This document shows positions 8,627 through 16,508 of a DNA stretch of 42,936 nt, piece by piece (the stretch's first letter is position 1; each line of letters begins with the position of its first letter). Position numbers and translations under genes: made by a program. Origin of the DNA: JBGTLA01 sp041744375 (lineage in GTDB: Bacteria > Actinomycetota > Acidimicrobiia > Spongiisociales > ZC4RG35); the NCBI GenBank assembly GCA_041744375.1, contig JBGTLA010000087.1, positions 1-42,936 of the forward strand, written 5' to 3'. The notes below the pieces were generated by a model. The model was not told the origin of the DNA. It did no database searches and worked only from the letters and a program-made list of their open reading frames with translations.

Positions 8627-9247
8627 GTGAGAGACACCCAGTGGCGACCGCACCCATGGCACGGCCTCGAGGCCGGGCCCGAGCCTCCGGTGATGATCAC
8701 CGCCTACATCGAGATAACCCCCTTCGACGTCGTCAAGTACGAGGTGGACAAGCCAACCGGTTATCTCAAGGTGGACCGACCTCAACAGACATCCTCCTCC
8801 CCGCCGACTCTGTACGGCTTCATTCCCCGCACCTTCGCCGGCGATCGCGTTCGCGCTCTTTGTCCGGGCGCCACCTCGGGTGACGGGGATCCGATGGACA
8901 TCTGTGTGATATCCGAGCGCCCCATCGATCGAGCCGACATCATCTTGACCGCCCGCGTGGTGGGCGGTCTGCAGATGCTGGATGGGGGCGAGGCGGACGA
9001 CAAGATCATCGCCGTACTCGCCAACGATCCGATCTGGGCGGCCGTGCAGGACCTGGTCGAACTGCCCCAAGCCCTCATCGATCGACTCTCCCATTATTTC
9101 GAGACGTACAAACTCCAACCTGGAATCGAAGCCGACGTCACCATCCAACGCCGCTACGGACGCGAACACGCCTTCCGGGTCATCGAAGCCTCGATGGACG
9201 ACTACGACGAGATTCACTCCCAGCCGTCTCCTCCTCCGCAGGTATAA
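8627..9247 (+). CDS. ppa: inorganic pyrophosphatase (family I)
   Basis: Hydrolyses pyrophosphate to two phosphates in the cytoplasm and so drives biosynthetic reactions. The 206-residue protein carries the family I features: KYEVDKPTGYLKVDR, YGFIPRTFAGDR, GDGDPMDICVISERPI (the metal-binding DxDPxD motif) and ADDKIIAV. Its N-terminal extension and its ending (SQPSPPPQV) are a little longer than in short bacterial enzymes of about 170 residues. The GTG start at 8627 has GAGGGCC upstream and begins 8 bp after the tricorn stop, so the two genes are probably co-transcribed. The stop codon TAA runs directly into the 105-bp inverted-end repeat. Confidence 0.95.
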   Translation: MRDTQWRPHPWHGLEAGPEPPVMITAYIEITPFDVVKYEVDKPTGYLKVDRPQQTSSSPPTLYGFIPRTFAGDRVRALCPGATSGDGDPMDICVISERPIDRADIILTARVVGGLQMLDGGEADDKIIAVLANDPIWAAVQDLVELPQALIDRLSHYFETYKLQPGIEADVTIQRRYGREHAFRVIEASMDDYDEIHSQPSPPPQV

Positions 9248-9351
9248 GAGGGCGCGCAAATAGGTGAGCCATCGTGCTGCGATTTCTGCTCAACACCAGG
9301 CGTTGTGGCTGGAGGAGGCCAGAACGCACGAGCTCTATTTGCGCGCCCTCT
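9247..9351. repeat. 105-bp repeat with 17-bp inverted ends, copy A
   Basis: The ends are AGAGGGCGCGCAAATAG (9247-9263) and its exact inverse (9335-9351). A second copy of the same length lies at 42266-42370, with 7 differences over 105 positions. The centre holds a smaller inverted motif, CAACACCAGGCGTTG (9291-9305). It carries no convincing ORF. It fills the spacer between convergent ppa and leuB, and its first base is the last base of the ppa stop codon. It could be a miniature inverted-repeat element or a dispersed bidirectional transcription-end structure. There is no U-tract, so it is not a canonical intrinsic terminator. Confidence 0.85.
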
Positions 9352-9389
9352 AGGTGACCCGCTAGGAGGGGAGTCGACGGTCTTGGCCG

Positions 9390-10451
9390 TCAGCTCGGGG
9401 TGATACGCGAGGTGATCACGTCGCCGATCTGGCCGGTCGACATTCCCATGTCGGGGCCGCCCATGGACTTCAGCTCGGGCAACACGGAGGTGGCGGCATC
9501 TTCGAGGGAGGATGCGGCTGCGGCCTCTCCGAGATGGTCGAGGCACATGGCGGCCGACAGCACTGCGGCCACCGGGTTGGCCCAGCCGTTGCCGGCGATG
9601 TCGGGTGCGGAGCCGTGGACCGGCTCGAACATCGACGGGTAGCGTCGCTCGGGGTCGAGATTGCCCGAGGCGGCCAAACCGAGCCCGCCCTGAACGGCGG
9701 CCCCCAGGTCGGTGATGATGTCGCCGAAGAGGTTGTCGGTCACGATGACGTCGAAACGTCCGGGGTCGTTGACCAGGTAGAGGCAGGCGGCATCGACATG
9801 GACGTAGTCCACCTCCACGTCCGGGTACTCGGCGGCGACCTCGTCGGTGGTGCGCTGCCACAGATCGGCCGCGTAGTGCAGGACGTTCGTCTTGTGACAC
9901 AGGGTGAGTTGTCGCCGCCGCCGGCCGGCGAGCTCGAAGGAGAATCGCACGGCTCGCTCCACTCCCAGCCTGGTGTTGATCGACTCCTGTGTTGCCACCT
10001 CGTGGGCTGTGCCTTTGCGCAGGAAACCCCCGGCTCCGGAATAGAGACCCTCGGTGTTCTCCCTGATGACGACCAGGTCGCAGCTCTCAGGTGTGAGCCC
10101 GGCGATCGGAGTGGGCACACCCGGGTACAGCTTCACCGGCCGGAGGTTGATGTATTGGTCGAAGTCGAAGCGGAGCTTCAGGAGCAGCCCCCGTTCGAGG
10201 ACGCCGGGCGGTACCTCTGGTGTTCCGACGGCACCCAGCAGGATCGCATCGAATCCGGCCAGCTCCTCTTGGACTGACGGGGGGAGGACCTCACCGGTGC
10301 GCAGGTAGCGTCCTCCGCCGAGGTCGTAGTGTTCGTTGGTGACGGTGAATCCGAATGCGGCCGCGGCCGCATCGACGGTTTTTGTCACCTCGGCGGTCAC
10401 CTCGGGCCCGATTCCGTCACCGGGCACCACCGCGATTCGGTACTCACTCAT
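9390..10451 (-). CDS. leuB: 3-isopropylmalate dehydrogenase
   Basis: Oxidises and decarboxylates 3-isopropylmalate to 2-oxoisocaproate with NAD+, the last dedicated oxidation in leucine synthesis. The 353-residue protein has GDGIGPEV at the N-terminus, the substrate-binding LLLKLRFDFDQYINLRPVK, RENTEGLYSG, TDNLFGDIITDLGAAV (metal-binding aspartates) and FEPVHGSAPDIAGNG. It resembles the mycobacterial LeuB type. Isocitrate or tartrate dehydrogenase paralogues are less likely given leuA nearby. The start overlaps the end of the upstream HlyC-type gene by 8 bp, so leuB appears translationally coupled to a gene unrelated to leucine synthesis. Confidence 0.95.
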   Translation of the reverse strand: MSEYRIAVVPGDGIGPEVTAEVTKTVDAAAAAFGFTVTNEHYDLGGGRYLRTGEVLPPSVQEELAGFDAILLGAVGTPEVPPGVLERGLLLKLRFDFDQYINLRPVKLYPGVPTPIAGLTPESCDLVVIRENTEGLYSGAGGFLRKGTAHEVATQESINTRLGVERAVRFSFELAGRRRRQLTLCHKTNVLHYAADLWQRTTDEVAAEYPDVEVDYVHVDAACLYLVNDPGRFDVIVTDNLFGDIITDLGAAVQGGLGLAASGNLDPERRYPSMFEPVHGSAPDIAGNGWANPVAAVLSAAMCLDHLGEAAAASSLEDAATSVLPELKSMGGPDMGMSTGQIGDVITSRITPS

Positions 10452-11742
10452 CTCTGGTCCAGCCTCGTCTCGAGATCATGTCGACGTATTCCACCCTTCG
10501 TCCCTGCATGGATCGAACCCGGATCGTGAGCGTACCGACATCGACGGCGTCGCCGATCTCCGGTATTCGCCCCAGCTTCTCCATGACGAGGCCGCTGACC
10601 GTGTCGTACTCGCCTTCAGGGAGGTCGACCTCAAGGGCACGCCGCACTTCGGAGGGTCGCAGGGAGGCATCGACCACCCAGCGCGTGGGTGAGACACGAC
10701 GAATCTCGTCGCCTTCGGTGTCGTGCTCGTCCCTGATCTCGCCTACCACCTCTTCCACGATGTCTTCCATCGTGACGATGCCGGCGGTTCCTCCATGCTC
10801 GTCGATCACGAGGGCGAGATGATTGCGGGTGCGCCGCATCTCTTCGAGCAGTCGGTCGACTCGCACCGACTCGGGAGCGACCAGAACGGGCCGGATCAAA
10901 TCCGCCGAAATCGGCAGGTCCATGCCGCTGGCCTCCACGCGCATGAGATCCTTGGCGTGGATGAAACCACGCACGTCGTCGATTCCGCCCCCGTACACCG
11001 GTATCCGCGAGTACCCGGCCTCGACGACGACCCGTTCCACCTCGCTGAGAGGAGAGTCCAGGGGCAGCGCCACCACATCCGGCCTCGGGACCATGACGTG
11101 AGTCGCTTCCAGTCCGCCCAGATCGATCGCACCGGTGAGGAGACGGTGGGCGAACTCTTCGACCACACCTTCTCTTCGTCCCGAAGAGATGAGGGAGGCC
11201 AGATCGTCGGCGCTGTGGGGGTCGCCGATCTCGTTGGGGTTGATTCCAACCAGGCGCAGCCCGGTGTTGGCTATCCCGTTGAGTAGCCAGATGACCGGCC
11301 GGAACACGGTGGCGTAGATTCGGAACGGCAACGCCATGATGAGTGAAGCCATTTCGGGAGTGGCGATGGCGACGTTCTTCGGGGCCATCTCCCCGATGAC
11401 CATGTGCAAGAAGACGACGATGGACAAAGCAATGACAAAGGACACGGAATGGAGAACGGCCGGCGGGATCGTGACGAAGGCCCCGATTCCCGCCTCGATG
11501 AAGGCAGCCACCGCCGGTTCCGCCACCGCGCCCAGGAGGAGCGAGCAGATCGTTATTCCGAGCTGAGCACCGGCCAACGTGAACGAGAGCTCGTCGATGG
11601 CGGCCACGGCCCAGCGACTGGAGCGGCTCCTGCGCGCTTCCAACTCGTGGCGGCTGGCGGCGGTGAAGGCGAACTCGGCGGCTACGAAGAACCCGTTCAA
11701 GAGGAGCAACACCACCATCAAGCCCAGGGCTACGACACTCAT
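10444..11742 (-). CDS. CNNM/CorC-HlyC family membrane protein (second of pair)
   Basis: A 432-residue inner-membrane protein of the DUF21-CBS-CorC family, whose members are linked to Mg2+/divalent cation transport or efflux. The N-terminal DUF21 domain has about four hydrophobic segments, with NGFFVAAEFAFTAASRHELE, AGAQLGITICSLLLGAVAEP and FLHMVIGEMAPKNVAIA as family signatures. A CBS pair follows (about 210-330; VMVPRPDVVALP, EHGGTAGIVTMEDIVEEVVG), then a C-terminal CorC_HlyC transporter-associated domain. A longer frame reaches 11916, but the start at 11742 gives ATGA overlap with the upstream paralogue and the normal N-terminus. It is probably a pair member acting with the gene at 11739-13025. 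Confidence 0.92.
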   Translation of the reverse strand: MSVVALGLMVVLLLLNGFFVAAEFAFTAASRHELEARRSRSSRWAVAAIDELSFTLAGAQLGITICSLLLGAVAEPAVAAFIEAGIGAFVTIPPAVLHSVSFVIALSIVVFLHMVIGEMAPKNVAIATPEMASLIMALPFRIYATVFRPVIWLLNGIANTGLRLVGINPNEIGDPHSADDLASLISSGRREGVVEEFAHRLLTGAIDLGGLEATHVMVPRPDVVALPLDSPLSEVERVVVEAGYSRIPVYGGGIDDVRGFIHAKDLMRVEASGMDLPISADLIRPVLVAPESVRVDRLLEEMRRTRNHLALVIDEHGGTAGIVTMEDIVEEVVGEIRDEHDTEGDEIRRVSPTRWVVDASLRPSEVRRALEVDLPEGEYDTVSGLVMEKLGRIPEIGDAVDVGTLTIRVRSMQGRRVEYVDMISRRGWTRDE

Positions 11743-13025
11743 CGGTCGTCTTCGGAGGGGCGGCGGCGGACGACCAGTCTTTCGGCCACATGCTCGTCCA
11801 CGGTGACGACCTCTATGCGGTAGGGGCCGGCATCGACCACGTCGCCCGGTTGGGGGAAACGGTCGAGTCGGGCTGTGACGAAACCGCTCAGGGTTTCGTA
11901 ATTGCCGTCGGGCCACTCGAATCCGGTCAGTTCCTCGACCTCATGGCGGTGGAGACTCCCGGCGATCGACTCTCCGAAGTCGGGCTCGCCGTGGTCGTCG
12001 TGCTCGTCGGCGATCTCACCGAGGATCTCTTCGACGATGTCCTCGATGGTGACGAGGCCGGCCGTCCCTCCATATTCGTCGACCACCATGGCCATGGTTC
12101 GGCCGGCGCCCTGCAACTCCAGCAGGAGGCTGTCGAGGCGCATCGACTCGGGGACCACTTCGACTGGGGCGGCGATGCTCCGCACCGGGGTGTGACCGCG
12201 CTCGGCGTGAGGAACCGAGAAAGTGTCTTTCACGTAGGCGATGCCCACGATCGAATCCAGATCCCCCTCGTACACGGGGAACCTGGAATGACCGGTCTCC
12301 ACCGACTTGGCCCTCAGGTCGGAGACGGTGGCATCGACGGGGACACCCACGACGGCAACACGGGGGATCATGGCATCGGCGGCGTCCTTCTCCCCGAAGG
12401 TGATCGCCCTCGTCAACAGCGAGGTCTCGTGCTCTTCGAGCTCGCCGTCGGCCGACGAAGCCCGCACGATCATCTCGAGTTCCTGCATGGATCGCAGGCC
12501 CACCAGCTCATCGCGTGGTTCGATGCCCAGGCGCCGCACCGTCCAGTTGGCGGCGGCGTTGAACATCAGGATGAGGGGTCGGAGGAGACGGTTGACGACA
12601 GCCATGGGAAGGCCGACCCGCACAGCAGCCGGGTAGGGGCGGGCGATGGCCACGTTCTTGGGAAAGAGCTCTCCCAGGACCATCTGGAACACGGTGGCCA
12701 ACACGAGGGCGGTGCCGAGGGCGATGGCCTCAGACCGGATCCCCACCAAGTCGAGGACGGGCGCGATCAGGCGCGCCACGGTGGGCTCGGCGATCGCGCC
12801 CAAGATGAGCGAGCTGATGGTGATACCGAGCTGGGCCCCCGACAGCTCGAAGGACAGCTCCCGGAGACGCTCCAGCACACGGCGGGCCTTGCGGTCGCCG
12901 GCGGCGGCGAGGGTTTCCACCCGACTCCGATTGACGGCAACGAGCGCGAACTCTCCGGCAACGAAGAAGCCGTTGATGGCGATGAGGGTCAGCACGAGAC
13001 CGAGCCCTAAGACAGTGTTGAACAA
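11739..13025 (-). CDS. CNNM/CorC-HlyC family membrane protein (first of pair)
   Basis: A 428-residue paralogue of the following gene with the same architecture: an N-terminal DUF21 membrane domain (INGFFVAGEFALVAVNRSR, GAQLGITISSLILGAIAEP, MVLGELFPKNVAIARP), a central CBS pair (DAMIPRVAVVGVPVDA, DEYGGTAGLVTIEDIVEEIL) and a C-terminal CorC_HlyC domain. The start is TTG at 13025, with GGAGCGAA immediately upstream. Tandem pairs of this family are common in actinobacteria. The family is often annotated as hemolysin, but a cation transport role is better supported. It lies 195 bp downstream of leuA on the same strand, so it may have its own promoter in that gap. Confidence 0.92.
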   Translation of the reverse strand: MFNTVLGLGLVLTLIAINGFFVAGEFALVAVNRSRVETLAAAGDRKARRVLERLRELSFELSGAQLGITISSLILGAIAEPTVARLIAPVLDLVGIRSEAIALGTALVLATVFQMVLGELFPKNVAIARPYPAAVRVGLPMAVVNRLLRPLILMFNAAANWTVRRLGIEPRDELVGLRSMQELEMIVRASSADGELEEHETSLLTRAITFGEKDAADAMIPRVAVVGVPVDATVSDLRAKSVETGHSRFPVYEGDLDSIVGIAYVKDTFSVPHAERGHTPVRSIAAPVEVVPESMRLDSLLLELQGAGRTMAMVVDEYGGTAGLVTIEDIVEEILGEIADEHDDHGEPDFGESIAGSLHRHEVEELTGFEWPDGNYETLSGFVTARLDRFPQPGDVVDAGPYRIEVVTVDEHVAERLVVRRRPSEDDR

Positions 13026-13220
13026 TTCGCTCCAGCCATCGACGCCAGTCTTCCTATCCGGGGGCTGGCCGAGCCGTAAGTCGGGCTCGCATTGTCATTC
13101 AACACCGACCTAACCAGGGATTCATCCGTTACCACCGCGGAGAAGAAGACCGCCAGGATACCCACCCCGTCCCCGCCTTCTCTCGCCCGAGAGCGAGGAG
13201 GTTTCGTATTTGAGGACCCG
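13026..13220. other. 195-bp gap between leuA and the HlyC-type pair
   Basis: The longest gene-free stretch in the window. I see no ORF with coding character. A short dyad CTCTCG-CC-CGAGAG at 13181-13194 lies about 27 bp past the leuA stop and could be a weak transcription-end hairpin, but it lacks a U-tract on either strand. No promoter for the downstream gene could be picked with confidence. Confidence 0.4.
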
Positions 13221-14747
13221 TCAACTCCTGGCGGCCCTGGCCTTGTTGAGGGCCTCGATGAAGGCCGCGGCCGAACCTTCGACCACGTCGGTGTTCACGG
13301 CCCGACCGGCGTAGGTGTGATCGCCGAGTCTGACGACGACGCTCACTTCGGCCATGGCATCCGCTCCCGAAGTCACCGGTACCACCCGATAGTCGACGAG
13401 ACGTGAGTCTTCCATGTCGAAGGCTTGTTTGACGGCGGCAATGGAAGCGTGCACCATCCCGTCGCCGCTGCCGTGGTACGTGCGCTCTTCCCCGTCTGCG
13501 ATGACGGTGAGGGTGGCAGTGGGGGTGACGTCGTTGCCTCCCGCCACGTGCAGGCCCACCATGGATATGGCGTCGTCGGGCACAGGATCCACTTCATCAG
13601 AGACGATGGCGCGCAGCTCCTCCTCGCCCACTTGGACCTTGCGGTCGGCCACCTGCTTGAACTTCTCGAAAGCCCGGCGGAAGGCGTCATCTTCGAGAAC
13701 CACCCCGATCTTGGACAGAGCGTCGGCGAACCCCGCTCGTCCGGAGTGCTTGCCCAAGACGATCTGGCCGCCTTCCTGTCCAACGGAGGCAGCATCCATG
13801 ATCTCGTAGGTATCCCGATCGCGTAGCACGCCGTGCTGGTGGATCCCCGACTCGTGGGCGAAAGCGTTTCGCCCGACGATGGCCTTGTTGAATTGCACCG
13901 GGTAGCCCGTGAGGCGCGACACGAGGCGACTCGTTTCGAAGATCTGGGTGGTGTCGGCTTCGATCTCGACCCCGAAGACATCCTGGCGGGTCTTGACAGC
14001 CATGATGATCTCTTCGATCGAGGTGTTTCCCGCCCGCTCTCCGATGCCGTTGATGGCCCCTTCGATCTGACGGGCGCCGGCGAAGATGGCGGACAACGAG
14101 TTGGCGACTGCCAATCCCAGGTCGTCGTGACAATGGACCGACATGACGACGTCGTCGCGGTCTCCCTTGACCTCCCTGAACACGCGCTTCATGAGGTCGG
14201 TGAACTCGGAGGGGGTGGCGAACCCCACCGTGTCGGGGATGTTGATGGTGGTCGCCCCGGCCTCCACCGCCCGCCGGCATACCTCGATCATGAAATCAGG
14301 GTCGGAGCGGGTTGCGTCCTGGGGCGAGAACTCGACATCGTCGGTGTACTGGCGCGCCCGTCTCACCCCTTCGACCGAGGCGTCCATGACTTCAGACGGC
14401 GTCATCCGCAGCATCTTTTCCATGTGGATGGGGGAGGTCGACATGAAGACGTGGATGCGAAAGCGGTCCGCTGCCTTGAGCGCCTCGTAGGCCTGGTCGA
14501 TGTCGTCGGGGTGGGCCCGAGCCAGGCTGGCGATGACCGGGCCCCGGACATCGGAGGCGATACGGGAAACGGCCTCGAAGTCGCCGGGCGAGGAGGCGGC
14601 AAAGCCCGCCTCGAGGACGTCTACTCGCAGTTTTCCGAGCTGGTGGGCGATCGCCACCTTCTCGTCGGGGGTCAGCGCGATACCCGGGGCTTGCTCCCCG
14701 TCGCGCAAGGTGGTGTCGAAGATGATCAGTCTGTCGTTGGTGGTCAC
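13221..14747 (-). CDS. leuA: 2-isopropylmalate synthase
   Basis: Condenses acetyl-CoA with 2-oxoisovalerate, the first committed step to leucine. The 508-residue protein starts at GTG 14747, preceded by AGGAG 8 nt upstream; the frame extends further 5' but that part is not family-like. The HMGL-like TIM barrel has FDTTLRDGEQAPGIAL (residues 10-25), the metal-binding HCHDDLGLAVANSL near 205 and INGIGERAGNTSIEE. NAFAHESGIHQHGVL lies in the linker region. The C-terminal 130 residues are the LeuA allosteric dimer domain, the usual site of leucine feedback. It is the ~510-residue bacterial type 1 form. Citramalate synthase is an alternative, but leuB and the ilv genes favour LeuA. Confidence 0.92.
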   Translation of the reverse strand: MTTNDRLIIFDTTLRDGEQAPGIALTPDEKVAIAHQLGKLRVDVLEAGFAASSPGDFEAVSRIASDVRGPVIASLARAHPDDIDQAYEALKAADRFRIHVFMSTSPIHMEKMLRMTPSEVMDASVEGVRRARQYTDDVEFSPQDATRSDPDFMIEVCRRAVEAGATTINIPDTVGFATPSEFTDLMKRVFREVKGDRDDVVMSVHCHDDLGLAVANSLSAIFAGARQIEGAINGIGERAGNTSIEEIIMAVKTRQDVFGVEIEADTTQIFETSRLVSRLTGYPVQFNKAIVGRNAFAHESGIHQHGVLRDRDTYEIMDAASVGQEGGQIVLGKHSGRAGFADALSKIGVVLEDDAFRRAFEKFKQVADRKVQVGEEELRAIVSDEVDPVPDDAISMVGLHVAGGNDVTPTATLTVIADGEERTYHGSGDGMVHASIAAVKQAFDMEDSRLVDYRVVPVTSGADAMAEVSVVVRLGDHTYAGRAVNTDVVEGSAAAFIEALNKARAARS

Positions 14748-14791
14748 GGCGCTACTCCTGGTCGTAAATGCGGAATTCGGAAGTTCGGCAA

Positions 14792-14822
14792 GGCCGGTTC
14801 GCCCGGATTCAGGCGACCGGCC
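14792..14822 (-). promoter_or_regulatory. hairpin in front of leuA
   Basis: On the minus strand GGCCGGTCGCC pairs imperfectly with GGGCGAACCGGCC across the loop TGAATCC. The structure lies 45 nt before the leuA start codon. The stop codon of the mini-ORF at 14809-14880 falls in its loop. No U-tract follows, so it is not a canonical intrinsic terminator. A role in leuA expression is an inference. Confidence 0.45.
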
Positions 14823-14880
14823 ACCGAAGACCGAGTAACCCGCCGCACGACGAGGAGAAAGCAAACCGTTGCGTTCTCAT
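14809..14880 (-). CDS. possible leuA leader mini-ORF (23 residues)
   Basis: The ATG overlaps the ilvC stop (ATGA) and the frame encodes 23 residues containing GGLLGLRWP. The leucines in that stretch use TTA, CTC and CTT; TTA and CTT are unusual in this high-G+C sequence. The stop codon lies in the loop of the hairpin at 14792-14822, upstream of leuA. This resembles a leucine-responsive leader peptide, but no terminator was found, the Shine-Dalgarno is poor, and a chance ORF of this size is possible. Confidence 0.3.
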   Translation of the reverse strand: MRTQRFAFSSSCGGLLGLRWPVA

Positions 14881-15881
14881 GGGGCTTGCCGGGGTTGAAT
14901 GAACGGCATCAGTCCCCGCAGTTCGGCCCCGACCTGCTCGATCTGGTGGGCGCGGTTGGCGTCGCGTGTTTCCAGCAGATGCGGCGCCCCTTCGCGCGCT
15001 TGCGCCAGCCATTCGTTGGCGAAGGCCCCCGATTGGATCTCGTCGAGGACCTTGCGCATCTCGCTGCGGGTCTCGTCGGTGATGATGCGCCGCCCGCGGG
15101 TGTAGTCGCCGTATTCGGCCGTGTCCGAGATGGAGTACCTCATCCACGAGAGGCCGCCCTCGTAGAGGAGGTCGACGATGAGCTTCAGTTCGTGGAGCGT
15201 CTCGAAGTAGGCAGACTCGGGCTGGTATCCCGCCTCGACCAGGGTTTCGAAGCTGGCTTTGATCAGCTCGGACAGGCCGCCGCACAGGATGACCTGCTCG
15301 CCGAAGAGATCTGTCTCGGTCTCCTCTTTGAACGTCGTCTCGAGCACACCTGCCCGACCGCCACCGATGGCGTGGGCATATGACAAGGCGAGGTCGCGGG
15401 CCGACCCGGATACGTCCTGGTGGACGGCGATGAGGCAGGGCACCCCCGATCCCTCGGTGTAGGTGCGGCGCACCAGGTGTCCGGGGCCCTTGGGCGCGAT
15501 CATCACCACATCGATGTCCTCGGGGGGAGTGATCGCCTCGTAATGGATGTTGAAGCCGTGGGCGAACATCAGCGTGTCGCCTTCGTCGAGGTTGGGGGCT
15601 ATGGCCTCGGCGTAGAGGTCCGCCATGTGCTGATCGGGGACGAGGAGCATGATGGTGTCGGCCCAGCGAGCTGCCTCATCGGGGCTCATCACGGTGAGAC
15701 CGTCGCTCTCCGCCTGGGACCGACTGGTCGAGTCGGGGCGCAACCCCACCACGACCTCGACCCCCGACTCTTTCAGGTTGAGGGCATGGGCGTGGCCTTG
15801 GCTCCCGAACCCGATGACCGCCACCCGCTTATGAGCGATCAGGGCCGGGTCGGCGTCGGAGTCGTAGTAGATGGTTGCCAT
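14877..15881 (-). CDS. ilvC: ketol-acid reductoisomerase (class I)
   Basis: Converts acetolactate or acetohydroxybutyrate to the dihydroxy acids with NADPH and Mg2+. The 334 residues match the short class I form. The start ATG at 15881 has GAGAGGAA upstream and begins MATIYYDSDADPALI, the normal family N-terminus. VAVIGFGSQGHAHALNLKES (about 20-39) is the NADPH-binding loop. APKGPGHLVRRTYTEGSGVP and TFKEETETDLFGEQ carry the metal-binding acidic residues of the knotted domain. LKLIVDLLYEGGLSWMRYSI and the C-terminal AREGAPHLL are also typical. The frame runs on upstream through ilvN, but that extension is not real. It lies 35 bp after ilvN. Confidence 0.96.
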   Translation of the reverse strand: MATIYYDSDADPALIAHKRVAVIGFGSQGHAHALNLKESGVEVVVGLRPDSTSRSQAESDGLTVMSPDEAARWADTIMLLVPDQHMADLYAEAIAPNLDEGDTLMFAHGFNIHYEAITPPEDIDVVMIAPKGPGHLVRRTYTEGSGVPCLIAVHQDVSGSARDLALSYAHAIGGGRAGVLETTFKEETETDLFGEQVILCGGLSELIKASFETLVEAGYQPESAYFETLHELKLIVDLLYEGGLSWMRYSISDTAEYGDYTRGRRIITDETRSEMRKVLDEIQSGAFANEWLAQAREGAPHLLETRDANRAHQIEQVGAELRGLMPFIQPRQAP

Positions 15882-15916
15882 CAGGTTCCTCTCTCGGCGC
15901 GTGGTGTCATGCGCAC

Positions 15917-16426
15917 TCAGTTGACCGCCCAGAGGGCACCAGTTCCCTGGCGTCCCTTCGTCTCTCTTGCCAGTGCCACCCAACCCGACTTCGCCAGGTC
16001 GATGACCCCGTAAGGCCTGACCAGGTCCAAGAAGTCGTTGACCCTCTGGGGCGGACCGAGCACCTGGAAGGCTATGGAGGTCGAGCCCACGTCGACGGCG
16101 GTAGCGTCGAAGATAGCGGCCAGCGCCAGCACCTCGGCGCGTTTGGCCGGCTGTACGTTGACGCGCACCAGCATCAGCTCGCGTTCGATCGATAGTTTGT
16201 CCTCGAACTCGGAGATCTTGACCACGTTGATGAGTTTGTGCAGTTGCTTCTTGACCTGCTCCAACTCGGGAGCGTCGACAACGATCGTCATGCGGGACAG
16301 ACCGGGCTCGTGGCTGGGACCCACCGTCAACGAGTGGATGTTGAATCCCCGCCGGGCGAGCAGCGAACTCACCCTGGCCAGCACCCCCGGCTTGTCCTCG
16401 ACGAGAACCGAGAGTGTGTGCTTCAC
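15917..16426 (-). CDS. ilvN: acetolactate synthase small (regulatory) subunit
   Basis: Regulatory subunit of acetohydroxyacid synthase, which binds valine through its ACT domain and stimulates IlvB. The protein has 169 residues, close to mycobacterial IlvN. The N-terminal ACT domain reads HTLSVLVEDKPGVLARVSSL followed by RRGFNIHSLTVGPS. The C-terminal half has ELMLVRVNVQPAKRAEVLAL and LVRPYGVIDLAKSGWVALAR, as in the family. The GTG start at 16426 has GGAG about 8 nt upstream; the longer frame to 16501 runs through a 7-bp tandem repeat and is rejected. It follows ilvB after an 82-bp repeat-rich spacer. Confidence 0.95.
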   Translation of the reverse strand: MKHTLSVLVEDKPGVLARVSSLLARRGFNIHSLTVGPSHEPGLSRMTIVVDAPELEQVKKQLHKLINVVKISEFEDKLSIERELMLVRVNVQPAKRAEVLALAAIFDATAVDVGSTSIAFQVLGPPQRVNDFLDLVRPYGVIDLAKSGWVALARETKGRQGTGALWAVN

Positions 16427-16443
16427 TGCTCGCTCCGCTCGGG

Positions 16444-16495
16444 TCCGACGTCCGACGTCGAACGGCGAACGGCCAACGGCCAACGGCCAACGGCC
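16444..16495. repeat. 7-bp tandem arrays between ilvB and ilvN
   Basis: Two adjacent arrays with the same period. TCCGACG repeats twice and a partial third time (16444-16460). AACGGCC occurs four times after one variant AACGGCG (16461-16495). The period of 7 bp is out of register with codons. The arrays occupy the spacer just upstream of the ilvN ribosome binding site on the minus strand. They may be slippage-prone, and copy number may vary between strains. Confidence 0.8.
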
Positions 16496-16508
16496 AAGCA
16501 TGTGAGGC

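Noticed and set aside
9247..9351. Canonical intrinsic terminator
   Set aside because: The stem is strong, but the loop is about 71 nt and no U-tract follows on either strand.
11790..13010. Long plus-strand open frame over the HlyC-type gene
   Set aside because: Antisense to a well-supported membrane protein; His/Asp/Gly-rich shadow composition.
15882..16490. N-terminal extension of ilvC through ilvN
   Set aside because: Runs over ilvN in another frame; the ATG at 15881 has a good ribosome site and the family N-terminus.
16444..16495. CRISPR-like array
   Set aside because: Units are 7 bp with no spacers, so this is a simple tandem repeat.
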